Assembly (NCBI RefSeq): GCF_036322705.1
Contig: NZ_AP027270.1
Location: forward strand, 1,551,501 to 1,615,500
Direction: 5' to 3'
Length of the DNA: 64,000 nt
DNA from: Maricaulis maris
GTDB taxonomy: Bacteria; Pseudomonadota; Alphaproteobacteria; Caulobacterales; Maricaulaceae
The translations under genes and the position numbers were made by a program. Numbering within the stretch: the first letter of the stretch is position 1; every line of letters begins with the position of its first letter. The notes below the pieces were generated by a model, which was not told the DNA's origin, did not search any database, and saw only the letters and a program-made list of their open reading frames with translations. This document shows, in pieces, positions 47,230-56,929 of this stretch.

Positions 47230-50200
47230 ATGCGTCGCCGTTTCTTGTTCGCCAGCGCCCTTGCATCGCTGACCGTTACAGCTCCTGCCGCCTTTGCTGA
47301 CCGTGAGATCACCACGGAAACCACCTCGCCCGTGTCGACCTCGACCGCAGGCGATGGCGGGGTACCGGACAACATCGTCATCTCCAGCGGCGGCCGCGTC
47401 ACCCTTGTTCCCAATGCAACAGCGGTCACGATCGACAGCGACAACAACGTCACCAATGGCGGCACGATCATCATCGAGGGCGATGATGACGGCGGCGTCG
47501 GCATCCATGCCATCGGCGGGAATACCGGGAACATCACCCATACCGGCACCATCCAGGTGGTGTCTGAAACACGCGCTGATGACACCGATTCCGACGGACG
47601 AATTGACGGGCCAATCGCGGTGGGCTCGAACCGCGTCGCCATTCTCGTGGACGGGGCTGCAGTCTTCACCGGCGATATCGTCGCGGCGTCGGGCAGCACG
47701 CTGACAGTGATCGGCAATGACTCCGCCGGCCTGCGCGTCCTCACCGGCCTCGACGGCAATATCGACATGGCGGGCAATGTCCGTCTCATTGGCACCAATG
47801 GCTACGGCGTCGAAGTACGCGGCGACGTCACCGGCGATGTCGAGATTGACGGCCGCATCGAGATCAACGGCGAAGGCAGCGGCGGGGTCCTGATCGCCAG
47901 CGATGTCGATGGCGGTGTCAGCATTGGCGCCACCATCAACGCAACCGCATTTCGCTTCATTGGCCGCCCGGGCGAGGCCATCCGCGACGAGCTTGAGCCC
48001 GAGGACTTCGCGGACAGTGCCTCACCGGTCATGATCAATGGCAATGTCGCCGGCGGTGTCTTCTTCAGCGGCTTCTCCGCTGATCGTCCCAGCACCCCCT
48101 CGGCCAATATCGGCGTCCGTGGCTCGGCGCCAGCAGCCCATATCCTCGCCAACGCCAGTTCCGGCGATATCGTTCTGGGTGAAGTGGTCCTGGAAGCCAT
48201 TCCGGATGATCCGGACACTGCGGACGTCGACGAGAGTGTCGCGGCAGAGCTGATCGGCTATGCGTTGGTCAACCGGGGTGCCCTGAATGCCTTCGGCAAT
48301 CTCGATGGCATCGACACTGTCGCCATCCAGGTCAACGGCGAAGACGGCCACACGGTTACGCTGACCGGCGGATTTCTGAATGAGTCCGAGATCGGCGGCT
48401 CTGCATGGGCGGCAACGTCGACCGGCGTTCTGATCGGCAGCGGTGCGATCGTCCCGACATTTGCCAATACCGGCGATATTCTCATCCGGACCAATCTGGA
48501 AGGCTCTGTTGCGCGGGGGGTTTATCTCGACACCGGCGCAAACGTCCCGACCCTGATCAATAGCGGCGTGATTGATGCGACCTCGCTCAATGGCGGTGGT
48601 GCCGTCGCCCTGACCGACGCCTCCAACTCCCTCACCCTGATCGAAAACACCGGTGAGATTGCCGCCTATCATCTCAACACCGTCGTCGGCACCGACCCGC
48701 AGGTGGATGACCTGGTCGCAATCGACCTCTCCGCCAACACGGTTGGAACCACCGTGCGCCAATACCGGGCTGACGGTGCCGCCGATGACTTCGTCGAAGA
48801 GTTGATCGGCGAGGTCCGTTTCGGATCGGGTGACGATCAGCTTGTCATCGAATCCGGCATTGTGGCCGGCGATATCGCCTTTGGTGACGGTGCCGACCAA
48901 CTGTTGATCTCTGGCGGCTCGGTGACCGGAGCGCTGAGCGATACGGACGGGAATCTTTCGATCGAGGTCGATGGTGCCCAACTGGTGCTGGCGTCCAGCA
49001 CGAGCGCCAACATCACCACCGCCCGCTTCGGCGACGGCTCGGTGATCCGCTTCCAGATCGATGACGAGACCGCGACCGCAGCCAACCTGACCGCGTCGGG
49101 TGATATCACCTTTGAATCCGGCTCGCGGGTTGCCGCGACACTGGCCAACCTGATCGGTGATGGCGCTACCTTCGTGGTCGTCTCGGCTGATAACCTGGTT
49201 ATCGAGGAAAGCCTCGACATCCTCCAGGATACCGAAGCGCCCTGGCTTTATGAGTCGAACCTCGAATTCGATCCGACCAATCCCAACGCGCTCATTCTGA
49301 CCCTTCGTCGCCGGACGGCTGAGGAACTGGGCATGAACGCCAACCAGGGAGCGGCCTACACGGCTGCGCTGGAAGGCTGGCAGGGTAATGCGGAACTCGG
49401 CCAGGCGATCGCCTCCCTGCTGACGCAGGACGAATTCTTCGCTGCCTATGACCAATTGCTGCCGGAATACGCCGCCAGCGCGATCCAGTTCGCCCTGGCA
49501 GCCAATGACAGCTCGACCGGCGCTCTCGCCAACCGTCTGGAAGCGGTCCGCCGCAGCCCGGACCAGTATGGCGGTCTGTGGGTTCAGGAATTCGGCTATT
49601 TCGCGGATCGCGCCGGGACCGCCTTCGGCCCGGGTTATCGCGGACACGGTATCGGCGTCGCGGTCGGCTTTGACCGTCCGGCCGGCCCCTTCTACGCCGC
49701 CGGTGTGAACTTTGTCGGTGCCGCCAGCGAGATCTCCGAAGTTGACGGCGTTGACGATCCGATGAGCGCCCTCACCGCCCAGATCGGCGCGTATGCCGGT
49801 GCCCGCACCGACCTGTTTGATCTCGATCTATACGGCGCGATTGGCTATGACAGCTTCGAGCATAATCGCCGCGTCCTGATCGGCTCCTTTGACGCCGCAC
49901 CGAGTGCCGAATGGTCGGGCTGGCATACCTCGGCCTCGGCCCGTATCGGCCGTGACATCGCCTTTACCGATAACTGGTACATCCGGCCGGCCTTCTCGAT
50001 CGACTATCTGCGCCTGACCGAGAATGCCTATACCGAGACCGGCGGCGGCATCGGTGTCGACCTGTCGGTTGGCGATCGCGAAAGCACCAGCTTCTCGAGC
50101 ACGGCCCTCATGACCCTGGGCGCCCGCTTCGAGAACACCAATAGCTGGTGGTCGCCCACCGTGCGGGTTGGCTTCCGCAACGAGTTTGCCGACAGCAATG

Positions 50201-50400
50201 CGGAGACAACGGCCAGCTTCGCCGACTACGACCAGACCTTCACGCTGCGCTCGCAGTCCATGCCGGGATCGGGCGCGATCTTCGGGTTCGGTATTGCGGC
50301 CGGCTCTGGCTACTCGACCTTCTCCTTCGACTATGACGCTGATGTGCGCGACGACTTCATCCGCCACACCGCGCGTCTCGTCATGCGGATGGTGTTCTAG
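47230..50400 (+). CDS. Autotransporter (type Va secretion) with beta-helical passenger
   Basis: 1056 residues. Signal peptide at 1-23 (MRRRFLFASALASLTVTAPA then AFA). Residues about 30-720 are repetitive, rich in Gly, Asp, Ile, Val and Asn, with short rungs such as GDVTGDVEIDGRIEINGEGS and GNIDMAGNVRLIGTNG, as expected for a right-handed beta-helix. A C-terminal beta-barrel of about 280 residues begins near QYGGLWVQEFGYF (780) and ends in VMRMVF, with the terminal aromatic residue used for outer-membrane insertion. No protease or other enzyme motif is visible. It has its own ribosome site (GGAG) and is flanked by terminators, so it is a single-gene unit. Probable adhesin or surface protein; function not known. 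Confidence 0.9.
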   Translation: MRRRFLFASALASLTVTAPAAFADREITTETTSPVSTSTAGDGGVPDNIVISSGGRVTLVPNATAVTIDSDNNVTNGGTIIIEGDDDGGVGIHAIGGNTGNITHTGTIQVVSETRADDTDSDGRIDGPIAVGSNRVAILVDGAAVFTGDIVAASGSTLTVIGNDSAGLRVLTGLDGNIDMAGNVRLIGTNGYGVEVRGDVTGDVEIDGRIEINGEGSGGVLIASDVDGGVSIGATINATAFRFIGRPGEAIRDELEPEDFADSASPVMINGNVAGGVFFSGFSADRPSTPSANIGVRGSAPAAHILANASSGDIVLGEVVLEAIPDDPDTADVDESVAAELIGYALVNRGALNAFGNLDGIDTVAIQVNGEDGHTVTLTGGFLNESEIGGSAWAATSTGVLIGSGAIVPTFANTGDILIRTNLEGSVARGVYLDTGANVPTLINSGVIDATSLNGGGAVALTDASNSLTLIENTGEIAAYHLNTVVGTDPQVDDLVAIDLSANTVGTTVRQYRADGAADDFVEELIGEVRFGSGDDQLVIESGIVAGDIAFGDGADQLLISGGSVTGALSDTDGNLSIEVDGAQLVLASSTSANITTARFGDGSVIRFQIDDETATAANLTASGDITFESGSRVAATLANLIGDGATFVVVSADNLVIEESLDILQDTEAPWLYESNLEFDPTNPNALILTLRRRTAEELGMNANQGAAYTAALEGWQGNAELGQAIASLLTQDEFFAAYDQLLPEYAASAIQFALAANDSSTGALANRLEAVRRSPDQYGGLWVQEFGYFADRAGTAFGPGYRGHGIGVAVGFDRPAGPFYAAGVNFVGAASEISEVDGVDDPMSALTAQIGAYAGARTDLFDLDLYGAIGYDSFEHNRRVLIGSFDAAPSAEWSGWHTSASARIGRDIAFTDNWYIRPAFSIDYLRLTENAYTETGGGIGVDLSVGDRESTSFSSTALMTLGARFENTNSWWSPTVRVGFRNEFADSNAETTASFADYDQTFTLRSQSMPGSGAIFGFGIAAGSGYSTFSFDYDADVRDDFIRHTARLVMRMVF

Positions 50401-50423
50401 TCCAGACATCCGGTTTGTCAGTG

Positions 50424-50457
50424 AAACGGCCCGACTGCCCCGCAGCCGGGCCGTTTT
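50424..50457 (+). terminator. Intrinsic terminator of the autotransporter gene
   Basis: AAACGGCCCG and CGGGCCGTTT form a 10-bp stem with a 13-base loop, ending in TTTT. Confidence 0.8.
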
Positions 50458-50568
50458 CCTGTGGATGACCCGAAAAAGCGCTGTGTCGTGCTGTGCTGCA
50501 AGGCTATCCGCACCCGAATCGCTGCGTAGACTTTGCCTCCTGATCGCCGACTCGTGCAAAGTGGATAC

Positions 50569-52587
50569 ATGTCGAACCAGAACTCCGATTCCGACCTGTT
50601 TTCCGGCGCTCCCGCGCCGACGCCGTCCAAAGGACCCGGCCCGGGCTATTCCGCGGCCCATATTGAGGTCCTCGAAGGGCTCGAAGCGGTTCGCCGTCGC
50701 CCCGGCATGTATATCGGCGGGACCGATGAGCGCGCTTACCATCACCTCTTCGCCGAGATTCTCGACAACTCCATGGACGAAGCTGTCGCCGGCTGGGCAG
50801 ACCGGATCGAGGTCGCGGTCGACGAGGACGGCTATATTACGGTCACCGATAATGGCCGCGGCATCCCGATCGATCCGCATCCCAAATATCCCGACAAGTC
50901 AGCCCTCGAAGTCGTTCTGACCGTGCTGCACGCCGGCGGCAAGTTCTCAGACAGCGCCTACAAGACGTCTGGCGGACTGCATGGTGTCGGCATCTCGGTG
51001 GTCAACGCCCTGTCCGAAGTGCTCGATGTCGAAGTGGCGCGTGAAAAGACACTGTGGACCCAGTCCTATTCGCGCGGCCTGCCGCTTGGTCCGCTGGTCA
51101 AGGTGGGCCCTGCACCGAACCGGCGCGGGACGAAGATCCGTTTCCTGCCCGACACCCAGATTTTCGGCGACAAGATGTCGGTCAAGCCGGCCCGCATCTA
51201 CGCCATGGCCCGCTCCAAGGCCTTCCTGCGCCGCGGCGTGAAAATCCAGTGGCGCTGCGCGCCAAGCCTGGTCGAAGGCACCGATACTCCGGCCGAAGAC
51301 ATCCTCTGTTTCCCGGGCGGCCTCGCCGACCGAATGGCGGAAATGTCGGCGAAGCGGGCCCTGGTCACGACCGAAGCCTTCAATGGACGGGTCGAGCGTG
51401 AGGATGGCGGCGGCGGTGTCGAATGGTCGATCACCTGGTCGGCGAATGGCTATGGCGGCGATGCGGACGGTTTCTGCCAGTCCTACTGCAACACGGTGCC
51501 GACACCGCAGGGCGGCACCCACGAGCAAGGCCTGCGTTCGGCCCTGTCCAAGGGCTTGCGCGCCCACGCCGAACACACCCATGCCAAGAAAGCAGCCCAG
51601 ATCACCGCCGAAGATGTCATGGGCGGGGCCGGCGCGCTGGTCTCTGTCTTTATCGGCGACCCGGAATTCCAGGGGCAGACGAAAGAACGCCTGGCCACAC
51701 CGGAAGCTGCAAAGCTCGTGGAGACCGCCGTTCGCGACCAGTTCGACCACTGGCTTGCCGGCTCACCGAAGGAAGCGGCCAAGCTGGTCGAGTTCGCGAT
51801 CGAGCGGGCCGACGACCGGATGCGCCGCCGCAAGGAAAAGAACGTCAAGCGGCAGACCGCCTCGCGGCGGCTTCGTTTGCCGGGCAAGCTGGCGGACTGC
51901 TCGCGGGCCGATGCGGATGGCACCGAGCTCTTCCTGGTCGAGGGCGATTCGGCCGGCGGCTCCGCCAAACAGGCCCGCTCGCGCCAGACCCAGGCGATCC
52001 TGCCGCTGCGCGGCAAGATCCTGAACGTCGCTTCGGCCACAGCCGACAAGATCTCCGCCAACCAGGAGATCAGCGATCTCCTGCTCGCGCTCGGCTGTCA
52101 GACCGGCAGTCGGTTCAAGCTGGAAGAGCTGCGCTATGAACGCGTCGTGATCATGACCGACGCCGATGTCGATGGTGCCCATATCGCGGCCCTGTTGATC
52201 ACCTTCTTCTATCGTTCCATGCCGGAGCTTATTCATTCCGGTCGGCTCTTCCTAGCCCAACCGCCGCTCTATCGCCTGACCCAGGGCACCCGGACACTCT
52301 ATGCCCGCGATGACGCCCATCGCGAACAATTGATCCGCGATGAGTTCAAGGCCACAGGCAAGATCGATGTCGGTCGGTTCAAGGGTCTCGGCGAGATGAC
52401 GCCGTCACAGCTCAAGCAGACCACGATGGACCCGGCCGTCCGCACCCTCGCCCGTGTCGTGATCGACGAGGGTGACCTGCCGACGCTGGAGGCGCTGGTT
52501 GAAACCCTGATGGGCAAGAAGCCGGAAGCGCGTTTCAAGTTTATCCAGGACAATGCCAGCTTCGTTACCGAAGAGCTCGACCTCTAG
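50569..52587 (+). CDS. parE: DNA topoisomerase IV subunit B
   Basis: 672 residues. ATPase subunit of topoisomerase IV, which decatenates chromosomes. GHKL ATPase motifs: EILDNSMDEAVAG, VTDNGRGIPID, GGKFSDSAYKTSGGLHGVG. The TOPRIM domain has ELFLVEGDSAGGSAKQ and VIMTDADVDGAHIAALL, and the end is GRFKGLGEMTPSQLKQTTMD. The short length and lack of the GyrB insertion support ParE over GyrB. ATG at 50569 was chosen, since conserved sequence starts at IEVLEGLEAVRRRPGMY and the upstream extension is not conserved in type. Single gene. Confidence 0.93.
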   Translation: MSNQNSDSDLFSGAPAPTPSKGPGPGYSAAHIEVLEGLEAVRRRPGMYIGGTDERAYHHLFAEILDNSMDEAVAGWADRIEVAVDEDGYITVTDNGRGIPIDPHPKYPDKSALEVVLTVLHAGGKFSDSAYKTSGGLHGVGISVVNALSEVLDVEVAREKTLWTQSYSRGLPLGPLVKVGPAPNRRGTKIRFLPDTQIFGDKMSVKPARIYAMARSKAFLRRGVKIQWRCAPSLVEGTDTPAEDILCFPGGLADRMAEMSAKRALVTTEAFNGRVEREDGGGGVEWSITWSANGYGGDADGFCQSYCNTVPTPQGGTHEQGLRSALSKGLRAHAEHTHAKKAAQITAEDVMGGAGALVSVFIGDPEFQGQTKERLATPEAAKLVETAVRDQFDHWLAGSPKEAAKLVEFAIERADDRMRRRKEKNVKRQTASRRLRLPGKLADCSRADADGTELFLVEGDSAGGSAKQARSRQTQAILPLRGKILNVASATADKISANQEISDLLLALGCQTGSRFKLEELRYERVVIMTDADVDGAHIAALLITFFYRSMPELIHSGRLFLAQPPLYRLTQGTRTLYARDDAHREQLIRDEFKATGKIDVGRFKGLGEMTPSQLKQTTMDPAVRTLARVVIDEGDLPTLEALVETLMGKKPEARFKFIQDNASFVTEELDL

Positions 52588-52706
52588 GCCAACAGCCCGC
52601 CTGTACCGTTGCGTTGCATGACCGGACTGTCCGGCCAGTGGACAAGCGCGTGGGCCGCGCTAGCCTCACGCTCAAACGGGATAACAGAATCACCGAGGGG
52701 AAGCCG

Positions 52707-55319
52707 ATGATGAAACGACGCTCTATCCGACAGGGTCTGGCAGGCAGCGTCCTGTTGGCCGCCAGCCTGGCCGTCACGGCCGGAACGGCACACGCCGAAC
52801 CGATCGAGTTTTACCAGGTCGATGGCGTGACCTATGACGCCAGTGTTCCGGCACCGGAGGATGTCATTGGCTGGGGTGTCGGGGACCGTCCGGTCCGCCA
52901 TGACCAGCTCGTCGACTATCTGACGCAGATCGCGAACGGATCAGACCGGATCAGTGTCGAGACCATCGGCTATACCCACGAGCGTCGGCCGATCCTGTTC
53001 TTTGTCGTCACCTCGCCGGAGAACCATGCCCGGATTGACGAGATCCGAGCGAACCACCTCGCTTCGCTGCAGCCGGGGGCCGCGGCCTCTGACGGTCCGG
53101 CCATCATCTGGCTGAACTATGGCGTGCATGGCGCCGAGTCGGCCGGCATGGACGCCTCCCTGCCCACGCTCTACCACCTCGCCGCAGCGGAAGGCGCCGA
53201 GATCGAGCAGACCCTCGACGACAGCGTCATCCTGATCACCGCAATCTTCAATCCGGATGGTCATTCGCGCCGGATCAATCATGTCGAGACCTTCGGCGGC
53301 GATGTCCCGGTGACCGACCCCGACCATGAGCAGCACAATCTCTGGACCGCCGCCCGGACCAATCACTACTGGTTCGACCTCAACCGGCAATGGCTGCTGC
53401 AGACCCAGCCGGAATCCCGAGCCTGGCTTGAGCAGTGGCATGAGTGGAAGCCGCAGGTATCCGCCGATTTCCACGAGATGGGTACGGAAAGCACCTTTTA
53501 CTTCCATCCGGGCGAGCCGCTGCGCCGCAACCCGCTCATCCCCGAGCAGGCGCGTGAGCTGACGCTCGGCATCGCCCAGCACCATATCGACTTCCTGGAT
53601 AGCGAGGCACGCCTCTATACGTCCGAGGAAGGCTTCGACAATTTCTATGTCGGAAAGGGCTCGACCTACCCGCAGGTCAACGGGTCGCTGGGTATTCTGT
53701 TCGAGATTGGTGCGGCCCGGGGCGGCCTCATCGAGTCCGAGCGCGGCCTGGTCAGCCATGGCGACAATGTCCGGACCCATTTCCGGACTTCGCTGACGAC
53801 GATCGAGGGCGGCCTCGCCGCCCATGACGAAATCGCCGCCTATCAGCGCGAGTTCTTCGCCAATTCGATGAATGCGGCCGGGCGCGACCGCGACCGCGGC
53901 TTCGTCTTCACGGCAGCCGGTGACCCGGCCCGGGCCAACATGTTTGTTGACCTGCTCAACCGGCACGATATCCGGGTCAATCGCCTCGCCAGGGACGTGC
54001 GCAGCAATGGCCGCACCTATCGCGCTGGCGAGAGCTTTGTCGTTGAACTGGCCCAGCCGCAATACACGATGATCCGCTCCCTCTTCGACCGGGTTACCGA
54101 ATTCGACGAGAACATCTTCTATGATGTCTCCGGCTGGACCCTGCCGCTGGCCTATGACCTCGACTATGCCGCGCTTGGCCGGGACTGGTCGAGCGACCTG
54201 CTTGGCAGCGAAACCGGCCCGGCAGACCTCGCCGCCCCCGTCCCGCCCCGCTCGACCTATGGCTATGTCCTGCGCTGGTCGGACTATTATGCACCGCGCG
54301 GGCTCTACCGTCTGCTGGACGAAGAGATCCGGGTCCGCGTGGCCACCCAGCCGACAACGATTGCGACCCATCTCGGCGCCACCGAGTTCGGTCCCGGCGC
54401 CGTCTTCGTGCCGCTGGTCGGACAAGATGCCGACCGCGAGACGATCTACCAGCTGGTCCAGACGATTGCCCGCGAGGACGGCGTTGCTGTCCATGCCGTG
54501 ACCTCCGGTTCAACGGCTGGCGGCTCGCCGGATCTCGGCGACGGCAACGGCTTCCGAGCCGTCCGGCGTCCGGAGGTCCTTGTGCTCTTTGATGACGGGT
54601 TGGCGAGCTATGATGCCGGCGAGGTCTGGCACCAGCTTGACCACCGCATGCATGTGCCGGTGACCCTGCGCCGCAAGAATGATCTCGGGGGCCTCGACTG
54701 GTCACGCTACACCCACCTCGTGATGGTCGGTGGCGGCAATACCGGCCTGTCCGCCGGGGCTGCCGAGCGCGTTGGTCAGTGGATCCGCGAAGATGGCGGC
54801 GTACTCGTGACAATGCGCCAGGCCTCCCGCATGGCCCAGAGCACCTTCTTCGGCCTTGATCCCGTGGAAGACGCCGAGGACGAGAGCGACACCGACACGG
54901 TCGACCGGCGCAACTATGCCGAGATGGGCGTGGATGATGCCGAGCATGTAATCGGCGGAGCGATCTTCCAGACTGATCTGGATCCCTCGAACCCGATAGG
55001 CTTCGGCTATGCCGACCGCATGCTGCCGGTTCATCGCAACACCAGCTTCACGCTCCAGCGCCCGGACGACAACCCGTTCGCGGTTGTGGCCCAATACACC
55101 GATGCGCCGCTCCTGTCGGGCTACGCCTCACAGCGGCGCCAGGACGAGATTGCCGGCTCTCCGGCCATTATCGCCCAGCGCCTCGGTCGCGGAACGGTCG
55201 TCATGTTCGCGGACAACCCGACCTTCCGGGCAACCTTCCGGGGCACCGAGCGCGCTTTCATGAACGCCATCTTCTTTGGCTCGCTCATTGATCGGCCGTT
55301 TGGCGATTACGAGGAATAA
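52707..55319 (+). CDS. Exported M14-family zinc carboxypeptidase
   Basis: 870 residues. A signal peptide (MMKRRSIRQGLAGSVLLAAS, then LAVTAGTAHA) marks export. The M14 domain has the zinc ligands His141 and Glu144 in NYGVHGAESAG and His256 in SADFHEMG. Conserved NPDGHSRRINH and FDLNRQW segments lie between them. The C-terminal 450 residues are a long extra part, including a glutamine-amidotransferase-like region (MVGGGNTGLSAGAAERVGQW). ATG at 52707 (a second ATG follows) has GAGGGGAAG in front. It is followed by two exported amidohydrolases after 182 bases; all three may act on peptides. Confidence 0.88.
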   Translation: MMKRRSIRQGLAGSVLLAASLAVTAGTAHAEPIEFYQVDGVTYDASVPAPEDVIGWGVGDRPVRHDQLVDYLTQIANGSDRISVETIGYTHERRPILFFVVTSPENHARIDEIRANHLASLQPGAAASDGPAIIWLNYGVHGAESAGMDASLPTLYHLAAAEGAEIEQTLDDSVILITAIFNPDGHSRRINHVETFGGDVPVTDPDHEQHNLWTAARTNHYWFDLNRQWLLQTQPESRAWLEQWHEWKPQVSADFHEMGTESTFYFHPGEPLRRNPLIPEQARELTLGIAQHHIDFLDSEARLYTSEEGFDNFYVGKGSTYPQVNGSLGILFEIGAARGGLIESERGLVSHGDNVRTHFRTSLTTIEGGLAAHDEIAAYQREFFANSMNAAGRDRDRGFVFTAAGDPARANMFVDLLNRHDIRVNRLARDVRSNGRTYRAGESFVVELAQPQYTMIRSLFDRVTEFDENIFYDVSGWTLPLAYDLDYAALGRDWSSDLLGSETGPADLAAPVPPRSTYGYVLRWSDYYAPRGLYRLLDEEIRVRVATQPTTIATHLGATEFGPGAVFVPLVGQDADRETIYQLVQTIAREDGVAVHAVTSGSTAGGSPDLGDGNGFRAVRRPEVLVLFDDGLASYDAGEVWHQLDHRMHVPVTLRRKNDLGGLDWSRYTHLVMVGGGNTGLSAGAAERVGQWIREDGGVLVTMRQASRMAQSTFFGLDPVEDAEDESDTDTVDRRNYAEMGVDDAEHVIGGAIFQTDLDPSNPIGFGYADRMLPVHRNTSFTLQRPDDNPFAVVAQYTDAPLLSGYASQRRQDEIAGSPAIIAQRLGRGTVVMFADNPTFRATFRGTERAFMNAIFFGSLIDRPFGDYEE

Positions 55320-55472
55320 CCGGGCGTGTGACGTCGCACCTGTGTGGCGTCATACCCGCCCTCCTCGAATCGTCAATTCTTTTGCCGGCTGACCGGATCG
55401 GGGTTTGACGGCTGGCCTGTGAAGGCGTTCAATCACACCATATTTTCCGGCTGCACAGCACCGGATGCAAAC

Positions 55473-55498
55473 TGGGGAATAACCGAAGTGGGGAATAA
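55473..55498 (+). repeat. Tandem repeat that duplicates the ribosome binding site
   Basis: TGGGGAATAA occurs at 55473-55482 and 55489-55498 (period 16). The second copy is the natural Shine-Dalgarno of the ATG at 55502. The first could serve a 5-codon GTG ORF (55488) whose TGA overlaps that ATG. Confidence 0.5.
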
Positions 55499-55501
55499 GC
55501 A

Positions 55502-56929
55502 ATGACACTCAAGGCATGGATGCCGGCGCTGACGGCAACTGCCGTCCTGGGGCTGGCGGCGTGCAGCGCCGGAACCGAAACGGATGTTTCGACCGCTGCC
55601 ACAGCAGACACGGACATCGTCCGGCACAGCCTCGATCCCTATCCCTCGACCTATACGCCGCGCCCGAGCGGCGTGACCCTGATCCAGGGGGGCACGGTCT
55701 TTGACGGGCTCGGCGGTGAAATCGAGAACGGGGATGTATTGATCGAAAACGGCCGCATCACCGCGGTTGGTACCGGTCTGGAAGCCCCGGATGGCGCGAC
55801 CGTGATCGACGCCGCCGGGCGCTACATCACCCCCGGCGTCATCGATATCCACTCCCATCTCGGCGCCTACCCCTCGCCCGGCGTCAGCGCGCACAGCGAT
55901 GGCAATGAAGCCACCCAACCGGTCACGTCCGAGGTCTGGGTCGAGCACAGCGTCTGGCCGCAGGATCCGGGGTTCGACACTGCCCTCGCCGGGGGCGTTA
56001 CAACACTCCACGTCCTGCCCGGCTCGGCCAACCTGTTTGGCGGCCGCGGCGTGACCCTGCGCAACATTTCCGGCCGCACGGTCCAGGAAATGAAATTCCC
56101 TGACGCGCCCTACACGCTGAAAATGGCCTGCGGTGAAAACCCGTCGCGGGTTTATGGGAATCGCGGCCAGTCGCCGGCCACGGATATGGGCAATATGGCC
56201 GGATATCGGGCAGCCTGGATCCGGGCGTCGGATTATCGCGACAGCTGGCATGAGTACTGGGAGGCGGCCGAGAATGACGAGGATGCCACGCCGCCGACAC
56301 AAGACCTCGAACTCGACACGCTGATGGGTGTCCTCGACGGCGAAATCCTGATCCAGATGCACTGCTACCGAGCTGACCAGATGGCTTATATTATGGATAT
56401 GTCGCAGGAGTTCGGCTACCAGGTCACGACCTTCCACCACGCTGTTGAAGCCTACAAGATCCCCGATCTCCTTGCCGAGAACGGCACCTGTGCCGCGGTC
56501 TGGGCCGATTGGGGCGGGTTCAAGATGGAAGCCTATGATGCGATCCGGGAAAACCTCGCCATGACCCATGCCAATGGGGCCTGTGCGATGATCCACTCGG
56601 ACAGCGAGATGGGCATTCAGCGCCTGAACCAGGAAGTCGCAAAGGCGTTGGGTGACGGTCGTCGCGCCGGGCTTGAGATATCCGACGGCGAAGCCTGGCA
56701 ATGGCTCTCGTCCAACCCGGCCCAGGCGCTTGGCATTGCCGATCAGACCGGCAGCCTTCAGCCCGGCCTGCGCGCAGACGTCGTGCTGTGGTCCGGCAAT
56801 CCCTATTCCACCTACACGCGGGCAGACCAGGTCTGGATCGATGGCGCCATGAGCTATGATCGCCGCGATGAAAGCCTGCAGCCGGTGCGTGACTTCATGC
56901 TCGGCCAGCCCGGCGAGGGAGACCAATAA
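55502..56929 (+). CDS. Amidohydrolase, lipoprotein (imidazolonepropionase-like)
   Basis: 475 residues. The N-terminus ends in the lipobox LGLAAC with Cys21, so it is a predicted lipoprotein exported to the envelope. The amidohydrolase fold shows LIQGGTVFDGLGGEIENGDV, the metal motif GVIDIHSHLG with His117 and His119, His in QMHCYR and TFHHAV and a late MIHSDSEMG that could give the Asp ligand. A candidate promoter with TTGACGG (55405-55411) and GTTCAATC (55427-55434) precedes it. Its TAA shares a base with the ATG of the next gene (TAATG), so both are one operon. Substrate unknown; peptides or cyclic amides are typical for the family. Confidence 0.85.
   Translation: MTLKAWMPALTATAVLGLAACSAGTETDVSTAATADTDIVRHSLDPYPSTYTPRPSGVTLIQGGTVFDGLGGEIENGDVLIENGRITAVGTGLEAPDGATVIDAAGRYITPGVIDIHSHLGAYPSPGVSAHSDGNEATQPVTSEVWVEHSVWPQDPGFDTALAGGVTTLHVLPGSANLFGGRGVTLRNISGRTVQEMKFPDAPYTLKMACGENPSRVYGNRGQSPATDMGNMAGYRAAWIRASDYRDSWHEYWEAAENDEDATPPTQDLELDTLMGVLDGEILIQMHCYRADQMAYIMDMSQEFGYQVTTFHHAVEAYKIPDLLAENGTCAAVWADWGGFKMEAYDAIRENLAMTHANGACAMIHSDSEMGIQRLNQEVAKALGDGRRAGLEISDGEAWQWLSSNPAQALGIADQTGSLQPGLRADVVLWSGNPYSTYTRADQVWIDGAMSYDRRDESLQPVRDFMLGQPGEGDQ

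Noticed and set aside
48022-49647. Minus-strand open frame of 541 codons opposite the autotransporter
   Set aside because: The autotransporter has a signal peptide and a barrel with a terminal Phe; the opposite frame has neither domain nor ribosome site.
50569-52587. gyrB instead of parE
   Set aside because: The length is short and the C-terminal motifs (GRFKGLGEMTPSQLKQTTMD) with QTGSRFKLEELRYERV fit ParE; the large GyrB insertion is lacking. dnaA, dnaN and recF are not nearby.
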